A DNA stretch of 5,761 bases from CAZAXU01 sp964489245 (GTDB lineage: Bacteria; Bacteroidota; Bacteroidia; Flavobacteriales; Flavobacteriaceae), in contig CAZAXU010000070.1 of assembly GCA_964489245.1 (NCBI GenBank), forward strand, positions 1 to 5,761. The letters run 5' to 3'. The notes below the pieces were generated by a model. The model worked only from the letters and a program-made list of their open reading frames with translations. It ran no database searches and had not been told where the DNA came from. Within the stretch, counting starts at the first letter, position 1. Every line of letters begins with the position of its first letter. The position numbers and the translations under genes are program-made. Positions 1 to 5,761 of this stretch are shown piece by piece.

Positions 1-908
1 ATTCCGGAGAGCGAGTATGGAGCAAAGCCGCATCGACCACAACTCCTGTTAGTGGTTCGTTTACGGTTCCCAGCGGAGCCACAAACGGTGCAACAAGAAT
101 GCGTGTTTCAATGAAATATAGTGGCGTTCCGACTCCATGTGAAACATTTAACTATGGAGAGGTGGAAGACTACACCATCAATATTGTAGCCGGAGGCGGC
201 GGCACTCCCGCTCCGGTAAGTTATTGTGCATCGAAGGGACGTACTGTAACAGATGAATACATTCAAAAAGTACACTTGAACACAATCAATAAAACTTCGG
301 GAAGCGGCAATGGCTATTCTGATTTCACATCGATTAGCACAAGCTTATCCAAAGGCGGTCAATATACTATAACCGTTACACCAAAATGGACAAACAGCAC
401 ATATAGTGAGGGCTACGCTGTTTGGATTGACTATAATCACGATGGAGACTTTACGGATTCAGGAGAGCGTGTATGGAGAAAAGCCGCATCGACCACAACT
501 CCTGTTAGTGGCTCATTTACGGTTCCTAACAGCGCCACAAACGGTGCAACAAGAATGCGTGTTTCAATGAAATATAGAGGCATTCCGACTCCATGTGAAA
601 CATTCAACTATGGCGAGGTAGAAGATTACACCATCAATATAGGAGGCAATGGACACAATGCTGCTTCTGCCGTTGGTAATGCTGCAGAAATTAAATTGTA
701 TCCGAATCCTGCTTCAGACATTTTGAATGTAGAATTAGGAAATCAATCAATGAACACTTATACTATAACCAATTATATGGGGCAAGTGATTGTATCACGT
801 AAGTTGACTAGCTCAACAATTGATATCAGTCGATTGAAAGCCGGTGTTTACATCATCAGATTTAGTAGTGATGCAAATTCGGTTAGCAAACGATTTGTCA
901 AAAAGTAG
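1..908 (+). CDS. C-terminal part of a secreted GEVED-repeat protein with type IX secretion sorting tail (5' truncated by window edge)
   Basis: The reading frame is open from base 3 to the TAG at 906-908, giving 301 visible residues, so the true start lies left of the window. The ATG at 99 is internal to a repeat and is not a start. The fragment holds the end of one GEVED unit (GEVEDY at 156-173), a Gly-rich linker (192-203), one complete unit beginning around SYCASKG (about 219) and ending at GEVEDY (612-629), then a linker and a Por-secretion tail (about 681-905). The tail has the usual YPNPASD opening, a central MGQV turn, LKAGVY, and a basic RFVKK end. The complete unit carries a DYNHDGDFTD loop (429-458), which resembles a calcium-binding Asp-rich loop. 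In the family, such tails direct export by the type IX system and are removed at the cell surface. The GEVED domains usually accompany a catalytic or adhesive part, which is not visible here, so the specific function cannot be stated. Confidence 0.93.
   Translation, partial: SGERVWSKAASTTTPVSGSFTVPSGATNGATRMRVSMKYSGVPTPCETFNYGEVEDYTINIVAGGGGTPAPVSYCASKGRTVTDEYIQKVHLNTINKTSGSGNGYSDFTSISTSLSKGGQYTITVTPKWTNSTYSEGYAVWIDYNHDGDFTDSGERVWRKAASTTTPVSGSFTVPNSATNGATRMRVSMKYRGIPTPCETFNYGEVEDYTINIGGNGHNAASAVGNAAEIKLYPNPASDILNVELGNQSMNTYTITNYMGQVIVSRKLTSSTIDISRLKAGVYIIRFSSDANSVSKRFVKK
3..185 (+). repeat. Direct repeat copy 1 (GEVED unit, 3' part)
   Basis: This stretch matches 459-641 without gaps at about 91% nucleotide identity (I count 16 differences in 183 positions, many of them silent). 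The offset is exactly 456 bp, or 152 codons. The left end of this copy lies outside the window. Such high identity at DNA level points to recent duplication or gene conversion between repeat units. Confidence 0.92.
459..641 (+). repeat. Direct repeat copy 2 (GEVED unit, 3' part)
   Basis: This is the second copy of the repeat at 3-185. Amino-acid changes between copies are few, for example Ser/Arg after VW, Ser-Gly/Asn-Ser after TVP, and Ser/Arg and Val/Ile before PTPCETF. The core from RMRVSMKY through CETFNYGEVEDYTINI is otherwise the same. Confidence 0.92.
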
Positions 909-929
909 CCACAGCAAAATAACCAACAA

Positions 930-959
930 AAAAGAGCCGAGAATTTTCTCGGCTTTTTT
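930..959. terminator. Bidirectional intrinsic terminator between convergent genes
   Basis: A 7-bp G+C-containing stem (AGCCGAG at 935-941 with CTCGGCT at 948-954) encloses a 6-nt A/T loop. An A-run on the left and a T-run on the right extend the pairing. Read rightward it ends in a T-tract, terminating the GEVED gene 22 bp after its stop. Read leftward the A-run becomes a U-tract, terminating aconitase about 22 bp after its stop. Shared terminators like this are common between convergent bacterial genes. Confidence 0.9.
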
Positions 960-981
960 AATGTGATAAAATAAATTTTAC

Positions 982-3225
982 TTAGACTTGTCTTAAATAA
1001 TTCAAGGCGCTCCCTGCTTTGAACCATTCAATTTGTTGTTTGTTATAAGTATGATTTACTTTAAACATATCTTTTGAACCATCATCATGAATGATTTCAA
1101 TGCTTAGAGGCTTGCCCGGATAGAAATCTGTTAAGTCTATAAAATTGAATTTATCTCCTTCCTTGATTTTGTCATAATCTGTTTCATCGGCAAATGTCAA
1201 ACCCAGCATGCCTTGTTTTTTCAAGTTTGTTTCATGAATTCTGGCAAAAGATTTCACAATCACGGCAATAGCGCCCAGATGTCTAGGTTCCATGGCAGCA
1301 TGTTCTCTTGAAGATCCTTCACCATAGTTGTGGTCACCTATGATCACGGATTGCAAGCCTTTAGCTTTGATGTCTCGGGCAACTTTAGGAACAGCTTCAT
1401 AAGTTCCCGTGATTGGATTTTTGGTTGTTCCGATTTTTTTGTTAAAAGCATTGACACCGCCAATCAGCATATTGTTGGAGATATTATCCAAGTGTCCGCG
1501 ATATTTCAACCAAGGACCTGCCATTGAAATATGGTCGGTTGTACATTTTCCAACCACTTTAATCAGCAGAGGAGCGTTCTCAATATTTTGTCCATTCCAA
1601 GCGGGAAATGGAGTGAGAAGTTGTAGTCTGTCAGATTTCGAATCGACTTTTATTTCAACATCACCACCATCTTCAACCGGAGCAATAAATCCGGCATCTT
1701 CTACTTCAAAACCTTTTGGAGGGAGTTCCCATCCGTTGGGGTCTTCCAGCTTGATGCCTTCAATGGTATCTGTCATCGGGTTGAAGTCCAGTTTGCCTGA
1801 AAGTGCTGTTGCCATAACCATTTCGGGAGAGGCTACAAAAGCGTATGTATTTGGATTTCCATCAGCTCGCTTGGCAAAATTTCTATTGAAAGAGTGTACG
1901 ATTGAATTTTTTGGGTTTCCTTCAATATCATCTCTTTTCCATTGCCCGATACACGGACCGCAAGCATTGGTAAATATTTTTGCACCAAGTTGTTTAAAAA
2001 TATCCAACAGTCCGTCTCTTTCAGCGGTATATCTCACTTGTTCAGAGCCGGGATTGATGCCTAATCCGGCTTTCATCTTGATGCCTTTGTCCAGTGCCTG
2101 TTTAGCAACAGATGCGGCGCGAGACAGGTCTTCATAAGAAGAATTGGTGCAGGAACCGATCAGTCCCCATTCAACTTTTGTAGGCCAATCATTTTCTTGA
2201 GCGGCTTCTTTCATTTTTTCAACCGGAGTGTCTCTGTCCGGAGTGAAAGGTCCATTGAGATGGGGTTTCAGTTCACTCAGATTAATTTCAAGCACTTCGT
2301 CATAATATTTTTCAGGATTTTCATAAACCTCGGGATCTGATTGAAGGTGTTCTTTTATTTTGTTGGCGGCATCTGCCACGTCATCTCGGTTTGTAGCGCG
2401 CAGATAACGTTCCATGGCTTGGTCATAAGGGAAATTGGAGTTGGTGGCGCCCACTTCAGCTCCCATATTGCAAATGGTTCCTTTTCCTGTGGCTGATAGA
2501 TTATGAGCACCTTCGCCAAAATATTCAATGATGGCACCTGTACCTCCTTTGACGGTCAGCATGCCTGTGACTTTTAAAATGATGTCTTTTGGAGCTGCCC
2601 ATCCATTGAGTTTACCTGTGAGTTTTATTCCGATGAGTTTAGGCCATTTCAGTTCCCACGGCATTCCTGCCATGACATCAACAGCATCTGCACCACCAAC
2701 ACCCACGGCAACCATGCCGAGTCCTCCGGCATTTACGGTGTGAGAATCTGTTCCAATCATCAATCCGCCGGGGAAAGCATAATTTTCCAGTACAACTTGA
2801 TGAATGATTCCCGCGCCGGGTTTCCAAAAGCCGATACCGTATTTTTTGGATACGGATTCTAAAAAATTATAAACTTCATTGTTTTTATTGATGGCTTCTT
2901 GTAAATCTTTATCCACTCCCATATAGGCTTGAATCAGGTGGTCTAAATGGACAGTTGAAGGAACTGCCACTTTTTTCTTTCCGGCTTGCATAAACTGGAG
3001 CAGTGCCATTTGTGCGGTGGCATCTTGCATTGCCACGCGGTCCACTTTGAATTCCACATAGTCTTTGCCTCTGTTATAAGCTTGTGTGGGACTGCCTTGC
3101 CAAAGATGTGTATAGAGAATTTTTTCTGCGTAAGTCAAAGGTCTTCCTATGACTTTTCTAGCTTGTTTGACCCTTTCGGGCATGGTCTCATAGACCTTTT
3201 TAATCATATCAATATCGTATGCCAT
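982..3225 (-). CDS. Aconitate hydratase (aconitase), mitochondrial-type
   Basis: The 747-residue product is a full-length cytoplasmic [4Fe-4S] hydro-lyase that isomerises citrate to isocitrate through cis-aconitate in the TCA cycle. The cluster ligands are visible as Cys359 in GSCTNSSYEDL and Cys422/Cys425 in ACGPCIGQW. Active-site signatures include LDHL (Asp95-His96), GTDSHTVNAGGLG (about 158-170), and GEGSSREHAA with Ser638-Ser639-Arg640 in the C-terminal swivel domain. The length of about 750 residues and the motif set match the mitochondrial (ACO2-like) branch rather than the roughly 890-residue AcnA/IRP branch or the AcnB branch. The ATG at 3223-3225 is chosen because MAYDIDMIKKVYE is a natural family N-terminus. 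No Shine-Dalgarno sequence is evident, which is usual in Bacteroidota. The gene stands alone: it is convergent with the GEVED gene and divergent from the decayed region to its right. I see no broken motif or frameshift. Symbols used for this family vary (acnA, acn, aco), so none is assigned. Confidence 0.98.
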   Translation of the reverse strand: MAYDIDMIKKVYETMPERVKQARKVIGRPLTYAEKILYTHLWQGSPTQAYNRGKDYVEFKVDRVAMQDATAQMALLQFMQAGKKKVAVPSTVHLDHLIQAYMGVDKDLQEAINKNNEVYNFLESVSKKYGIGFWKPGAGIIHQVVLENYAFPGGLMIGTDSHTVNAGGLGMVAVGVGGADAVDVMAGMPWELKWPKLIGIKLTGKLNGWAAPKDIILKVTGMLTVKGGTGAIIEYFGEGAHNLSATGKGTICNMGAEVGATNSNFPYDQAMERYLRATNRDDVADAANKIKEHLQSDPEVYENPEKYYDEVLEINLSELKPHLNGPFTPDRDTPVEKMKEAAQENDWPTKVEWGLIGSCTNSSYEDLSRAASVAKQALDKGIKMKAGLGINPGSEQVRYTAERDGLLDIFKQLGAKIFTNACGPCIGQWKRDDIEGNPKNSIVHSFNRNFAKRADGNPNTYAFVASPEMVMATALSGKLDFNPMTDTIEGIKLEDPNGWELPPKGFEVEDAGFIAPVEDGGDVEIKVDSKSDRLQLLTPFPAWNGQNIENAPLLIKVVGKCTTDHISMAGPWLKYRGHLDNISNNMLIGGVNAFNKKIGTTKNPITGTYEAVPKVARDIKAKGLQSVIIGDHNYGEGSSREHAAMEPRHLGAIAVIVKSFARIHETNLKKQGMLGLTFADETDYDKIKEGDKFNFIDLTDFYPGKPLSIEIIHDDGSKDMFKVNHTYNKQQIEWFKAGSALNYLRQV

Positions 3226-3260
3226 AATATATATTTTTGTGTATATTTTTTGATGGGTAA

Positions 3261-3268
3261 CAAAAATA
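3261..3268 (-). promoter_or_regulatory. Possible -7 box of the aconitase promoter
   Basis: Read on the minus strand, these bases are TATTTTTG, an exact match to the Bacteroidota -7 consensus TAnnTTTG. It lies 35 bp upstream of the aconitase ATG, implying a leader of roughly 30 nt. I see no TTG element 17-23 bp further upstream on that strand. In such A+T-rich sequence a chance match is possible, so this is tentative. Confidence 0.35.
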
Positions 3269-3317
3269 ACAATTTTTTGTCATTTAAGCGTTTTCTTTGT
3301 CATAAAATATCGATTTT

Positions 3318-3346
3318 TTGAGCTTTTTACGAATATGATATTTTTG
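3318..3346 (+). promoter_or_regulatory. Rightward Bacteroidota-type promoter with no intact downstream gene
   Basis: A TTG at 3318-3320 (end of a TTTTTTG run) and TATTTTTG at 3339-3346 are separated by 18 bp. This fits the TTG-N17-23-TAnnTTTG pattern known from Flavobacterium and Bacteroides. It points away from aconitase into the decayed region. I infer that it is the leftover promoter of the lost serine hydrolase gene or of another deleted gene. It could still produce a non-coding transcript across the IS remnant. Confidence 0.45.
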
Positions 3347-3530
3347 CGGCAATCAAATTCAATTTTTTTAAAAATTTTATTGTTTGGAATTGATTGCAAG
3401 TGTATATATGGTTATGCTAGTTTATTTGATATCTCAGAAATGGTAAAAGTATGATGATTTAGTCCTGATTCACGAATTGGAACTGATAAGTTATTCAAAA
3501 AATGAATTTAAGAATTTAATTTCTAAATCG
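3347..3530. other. A+T-rich decayed spacer with no intact gene
   Basis: Together with the promoter stretch on its left, this makes about 300 bp of gene-free DNA between aconitase and the IS remnant. All six frames are interrupted by stops. One rightward frame (about 3385-3500) reads IYGYASLFD, then two stops, then SPDSRIGTDKLF. This faintly resembles the N-terminal part of beta-lactamase-family serine hydrolases (GYA..., then PDTxFRIGSxxK around the active-site Ser). If real, it is the other end of the hydrolase whose C-terminal half lies at 3838-4289. The match is weak and I do not annotate it as a gene. Confidence 0.3.
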
Positions 3531-3547
3531 GGGAATGGGAGAAAATC

Positions 3548-3564
3548 CCTCGCTTTAGGCGAAG
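3548..3564 (+). repeat. Imperfect subterminal hairpin of the IS200-like left end
   Basis: TCGC (3550-3553) pairs with GCGA (3559-3562) around a TTTAG loop. An outer C-G pair (3548/3564) is separated from the stem by a C/A mismatch (3549/3563), which looks like one mutation of an originally longer stem. It lies about 30 bp before the tnpA ATG, where IS200-like elements carry their left-end recognition hairpin. A second small GGGA/TCCC inverted repeat (3537-3549) overlaps it. Confidence 0.55.
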
Positions 3565-3594
3565 ACTTTAGTTTAAAAATTTTATTTTTGTATT

Positions 3595-3840
3595 ATGCAA
3601 AAATATAGGAAGACATCACATACTGTTTATGATATAAAATATCACAGTTTGGATTACGAAATATCGCAAAAAAATACTAACTGGTGAATTAGCAAGGCGA
3701 GTTAGAGAGATAATACGGGAAATATGTAAGTCCAATGATGTTGAAATAATAAAAGGACAGGACATGTTTCATCTGATTATGTTCATTTGTTTGTATCCGT
3801 TCCTCCACACATTTCGGTTAGTAAGCTGATGCAATATATT
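3595..3840 (+). pseudogene. tnpA: Broken, 3'-truncated IS200-like Y1 transposase (tnpA)
   Basis: Conceptual translation over three frame segments gives a TnpA N-terminal half. Segment one (3595-3646) starts MQKYRKTSHTVYDIKYH. Segment two (3647 to about 3759) reads VWITKYRKK, then LARRVREI and DVEIIKG. Segment three (3760-3840) reads GHVSSDYVHLFVSVPP, then SVSKLMQYI. An intact IS200-like TnpA is about 140-150 residues with an HUH metal-binding motif and a catalytic Tyr in a C-terminal helix. Here the first frameshift fits loss of 2 nt after the His codon at 3643-3645. The second fits a 5-bp tandem duplication GGACA-GGACA (3755-3764). The HUH motif, expected as DHVHLF, is DYVHLF, so the first His is Tyr (CAT to TAT). 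The C-terminal half with the Tyr is absent. The element cannot encode a working transposase. Confidence 0.85.
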
Positions 3841-4289
3841 TTCGATAGAATAGGACTTGAAAATACTCATTTTTTATCTCGTTTGCCTAAAAGAGCAAGG
3901 AAATTTATGATGAAAGGATATTTCAAAGGCAGCCAAACAAAGATGCCTCCGTCACTTGCAGGAAGTGTCGGAGAGATTGTATCATCTCTTCAAGATTTAA
4001 AAAAGTTTTTGATTGCTTGGCAAAACGGGAGCTTGCTATCTGAGAGTTCGCTGAAAATACAAAGACAGAAAGGATCCATAAGATGTATGATGGTGTTGAC
4101 TTTCTATTATACGGTTATGGTATAATGAATATAAATGGCTTTTATGGACACGGATGACAGACATTTGGTTTTCAGTCTATTGTTTTGTATAATCCGAAAA
4201 TAGATGAGTTATACGTGATTGGAGCTAATGACGCATCGTTTGATGTGTTATCTCTTTTTCTGAGATTGGTTGGAGAGGCTAACTATTAA
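3838..4289 (+). pseudogene. C-terminal half of a beta-lactamase-family serine hydrolase, frameshifted and with a premature stop
   Basis: From about 3838 the frame reads IFDRIGLENTHFL, RKFMMKGYFKG, AGSVGEIVSSLQDLKKFL and NGSLLSESSL. This is the characteristic C-terminal half of class C beta-lactamase / penicillin-binding-protein-like serine hydrolases (Pfam Beta-lactamase). The frame is lost at about 4055-4080. A shift into frame 3 (1-nt loss) restores YGYGIMNINGFYGHG, then TGA at 4158-4160, then QTFGFQSIVLYNPK and GANDAS, ending at TAA 4287-4289. Family members have HGGQ or HGG.xGF at this point, so the TGA replaces an expected Gly codon (GGA to TGA). The N-terminal half, with the SxxK nucleophile and YxN motifs, is missing and replaced by the IS fragment. 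No activity is possible. The original role (cell-wall or other ester/amide hydrolysis, probably in the envelope) cannot be narrowed. Confidence 0.85.
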
Positions 4290-4305
4290 TTTTTATCTAA
4301 TTCCA

Positions 4306-4689
4306 ATGAATGTTTTAAATCAAAAAGTAGTTTTAGTATCCAGTTTGCTAATTGTTGCAGTTGGGGTAGCGGATGTTGTCTATCGTTTTTCAATATTGGA
4401 TCTTCCTGACTTTTATACTACTCAAGATAAACTTTACGAATATTCTGCTATCCTATTTCAATTGTGGCTTTTTCTGCCTGCCGTGACAGGTCTTTACATT
4501 TATGTAAGAAGAAAAGGTTTGCCTTATATTGTATCTGTTTTATATTTACTCTATCTTTCTATAATTATTTTTATTTTCCTTTATGAAGGAAAAGATTCTT
4601 TGGAAGTAGGATTGTTCTTGGTTGTGATTGGCATCCCCTTTAGTCTGTTTCTATCAATTTTTTCAATTATGATATCTGAAAATTATTAA
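4306..4689 (+). CDS. Small hypothetical membrane protein with four predicted transmembrane helices
   Basis: The 127-residue product is very hydrophobic. Likely helices are at about 7-26, 47-67, 72-93 and 101-122. The loop between helices 1 and 2 is polar and acidic (LPDFYTTQDKLYEY), and a basic turn, VRRKG, follows helix 2. By the positive-inside rule this places the helix 2-3 turn in the cytoplasm and both ends inside as well. The ATG at 4306 is chosen over the in-frame TTG at 4270 because the extra 12 residues would overlap the serine hydrolase remnant and are not hydrophobic. No Shine-Dalgarno sequence is visible. I recognise no family. The gene lies 16 bp after the pseudogene stop and 31 bp before the DUF535 gene in the same direction, so co-transcription with DUF535 is likely. 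Its intact frame next to heavily decayed DNA suggests it is under selection. Confidence 0.7.
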   Translation: MNVLNQKVVLVSSLLIVAVGVADVVYRFSILDLPDFYTTQDKLYEYSAILFQLWLFLPAVTGLYIYVRRKGLPYIVSVLYLLYLSIIIFIFLYEGKDSLEVGLFLVVIGIPFSLFLSIFSIMISENY

Positions 4690-4711
4690 GTAACTTGTTC
4701 CATTATTTTTA

Positions 4712-4718
4712 TAAGAGA
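4712..4718 (+). promoter_or_regulatory. Shine-Dalgarno-like purine run before the DUF535 gene
   Basis: The bases TAAGAGAG just before the ATG at 4721 form a weak ribosome-binding sequence, closer than usual to the start. It supports the chosen start but does not prove it. Confidence 0.35.
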
Positions 4719-4720
4719 GT

Positions 4721-5659
4721 ATGCTTTTTTTAAACAAAATCACATTCATATCCATCCTGAACTACGGGCGAATGTTAGCACTAAATGCATATGCAAATGA
4801 GCGAAAGAGTTATCGTAGAAAGCAGCAATGGAAAATAGCATTATATATTTTCCTAAATCCCAAATTTGTTTCCGGCTGGTTTAAACTTTTGAATTCTGGA
4901 AATTTAAATTTTATATTTTTACATCGTCCGCTTTTATACGTGAAACCTTTTAGACCTTATATTTCTATTAGATGGGATAAAGAAAAGAAAGTAAAAGTTA
5001 TCCTGGATACTTATGAGCTTTTAAAAAAGAAAGAAACTATCTTTAAGCAAATAATTACTCAAAAAGACGGGGTGATACTTGCGAGATTATTTTTTGATGA
5101 TTATGATTTCTTTTTAAAATTGGGTTATGATGAAGGATTCAGGAAAGAAGGCGAATTGGTTCTGTCTCTTGAGTGTGAGCAACTTGGAGGAAAAATAGTT
5201 TCAGCAGCATTTTCATTTGAAAAAGTAAAAAATGAAAAATGGATATGCATTATAGGCTGTGTTCAAGGGCATAATATAAACTCTCAATATCCTAGCAAAT
5301 TGACACAAAGACTGATGTATGGGCTTCGTCCAAAATCATTTATTATTTATTCTTTACAAGAACTATCAAGGCATTTTGGATGCTATACGATTTATGGGGC
5401 GGGTGATTCAATCCAAGCATATCGAAAAAAACATGCGATTCATCTTCCGAAAGTGCACAATATTCATTTTGATTATGATAAGTTTTGGAAAGAAGTTGGA
5501 GGAAAACACATCGAAAAAGGATGGTTTGAGTTACCTTTGATGTCGGTTCGGAAAAACATGCAGGATATAAAATCAAAAAAACGTTCCATGTATCGCAGAC
5601 GATATCATATGCTGGATGATTTGTCATTAAGAATTTCAGCATATTTTGATCGGTTATGA
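4721..5659 (+). CDS. VirK/YbjX (DUF535) family protein
   Basis: The 312-residue product carries the whole DUF535 signature. In order it has an N-terminal region with HRPLLYVKPFRPY (about 68-80), IGCVQG (178-183), GLRPKSF (201-207) followed by a helix and an FGCYTIYGAGD segment, IHFDYDKFWKEVGG (248-261), and LP (271-272). It ends with the basic motif KSKKRSMYRRRY and MLDDL (285-301). Length and both ends agree with intact family members. The family takes its name from Shigella VirK and E. coli YbjX. In enterobacteria these are linked to surface-protein expression, virulence and resistance to envelope stress, but the biochemical activity is not established, and the role in Bacteroidota is unknown. 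There is no signal peptide or membrane helix, so a cytoplasmic location is likely. The gene probably shares a transcript with the small membrane protein 31 bp upstream. The ATG at 4721 is the first in frame and gives the normal family length. Confidence 0.9.
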   Translation: MLFLNKITFISILNYGRMLALNAYANERKSYRRKQQWKIALYIFLNPKFVSGWFKLLNSGNLNFIFLHRPLLYVKPFRPYISIRWDKEKKVKVILDTYELLKKKETIFKQIITQKDGVILARLFFDDYDFFLKLGYDEGFRKEGELVLSLECEQLGGKIVSAAFSFEKVKNEKWICIIGCVQGHNINSQYPSKLTQRLMYGLRPKSFIIYSLQELSRHFGCYTIYGAGDSIQAYRKKHAIHLPKVHNIHFDYDKFWKEVGGKHIEKGWFELPLMSVRKNMQDIKSKKRSMYRRRYHMLDDLSLRISAYFDRL

Positions 5660-5692
5660 ATCTATTGTAATTTTTTTGAGTGTAACAAATAC

Positions 5693-5761
5693 TTATTCAT
5701 TTGCAGTTTTTTCTATTTCATTAATTATCTCGTTATACAGGGATAAAAAAATATAAAAAGA
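5693..5761 (-). CDS. Possible C-terminus of a converging gene running off the right edge
   Basis: On the minus strand one frame is open from the window edge to a TAA at 5693-5695. It gives 22 residues ending LYNEIINEIEKTANE, with a helix-like, charged composition typical of a protein end. An open run of this length is not significant by itself, and no homology can be judged. Only sequence to the right of the window could confirm it. Confidence 0.3.
   Translation of the reverse strand, partial: SFYIFLSLYNEIINEIEKTANE

Larger units (their letters stand above)
3537..3840 (+). mobile_element. Remnant of an IS200/IS605-family insertion sequence (left end and 5' part of tnpA)
   Basis: The remnant is recognised from its tnpA reading frame plus a subterminal imperfect hairpin at its left side. 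The right end is missing: tnpA similarity stops at about 3840, where serine hydrolase sequence begins. Elements of this family have no terminal inverted repeats or target duplications and instead use subterminal hairpins read by TnpA. The exact left boundary therefore cannot be fixed from one copy, and 3537 is an estimate. I see no tnpB or omega RNA. Confidence 0.75.

Noticed and set aside
1409..2137. A long 242-residue plus-strand ORF antisense to aconitase.
   Set aside because: It lies wholly inside the aconitase coding region on the opposite strand, with low-complexity Ser/Pro-rich content typical of an antisense shadow.
3537..3564. Short inverted repeats that might suggest a CRISPR repeat, an attachment site or a riboswitch.
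   Set aside because: There is only one copy, and its position right before tnpA fits an IS200-type left-end hairpin better.
3583..3590. TATTTTTG just before the tnpA ATG, a possible promoter -7 box.
   Set aside because: It ends only 4 bp before the ATG, leaving no room for a leader, and no TTG lies 17-23 bp upstream.
3787..4125. A 112-residue plus-strand ORF that could be called as a novel protein.
   Set aside because: Its first 18 residues are TnpA and the rest is the serine hydrolase C-terminus. It starts at TTG inside a broken gene and ends out of frame, so it is a chimera of pseudogenes.
4158..4160. In-frame TGA at a conserved Gly codon could hint at a genetic code with UGA as glycine (as in Absconditabacteria/Gracilibacteria).
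   Set aside because: The same fragment also has a frameshift and lacks its active-site half. The DUF535 gene ends naturally at TGA, and the aconitase gene has no internal TGA. Ordinary pseudogene decay explains it.
4270..4305. TTG at 4270 as the start of the small membrane protein.
   Set aside because: It overlaps the serine hydrolase remnant, and its 12 extra residues do not extend the membrane helix. The ATG at 4306 is more plausible.
5343..5642. A 99-residue minus-strand ORF within the DUF535 gene.
   Set aside because: It overlaps the best conserved part of DUF535 on the other strand and shows no independent features.

Overview
The window looks like chromosomal DNA from a member of the Bacteroidota that carries a type IX secretion system, probably Flavobacteriia, Cytophagia, Chitinophagia or a relative. 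The evidence is a secreted GEVED-domain protein with a Por-type C-terminal sorting tail, a mitochondrial-type aconitase, promoter boxes of the TAnnTTTG type, weak or absent Shine-Dalgarno sequences, and A+T-rich spacers.

Left part (1-984): the 3' end of a large secreted repeat protein runs rightward off the left edge. It ends just before a hairpin that can terminate transcription from both sides. The aconitase gene (982-3225, minus strand) converges on the same hairpin. It is the one core metabolic gene here (TCA cycle) and looks intact.

Middle part (3226-4289): this is a gene graveyard. It begins with an A+T-rich divergent spacer holding a well-formed rightward promoter that now drives no intact gene. 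Next is the left end of an IS200-like element: an imperfect subterminal hairpin and a broken tnpA with two frameshifts, a lost HUH histidine and no catalytic-tyrosine region. The tnpA fragment is joined in frame to the C-terminal half of a serine hydrolase of the beta-lactamase/penicillin-binding-protein family. That half is itself broken by a frameshift and a premature TGA. A naive ORF call would report the join as one novel 112-residue protein. The simplest reading is an old IS insertion next to or inside a serine hydrolase gene, followed by deletion and decay.

Right part (4290-5761): two apparently intact rightward genes sit 31 bp apart. The first encodes an unrecognised 127-residue protein with four predicted membrane helices. 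The second encodes a full-length VirK/YbjX (DUF535) family protein. A short open stretch on the minus strand at the right edge may be the C-terminus of a converging gene.

I found no CRISPR array, tRNA, rRNA or riboswitch, and no convincing undescribed system. The most informative features are the IS/serine-hydrolase chimera, whose lesions can be read base by base, and the unknown membrane protein paired with DUF535.
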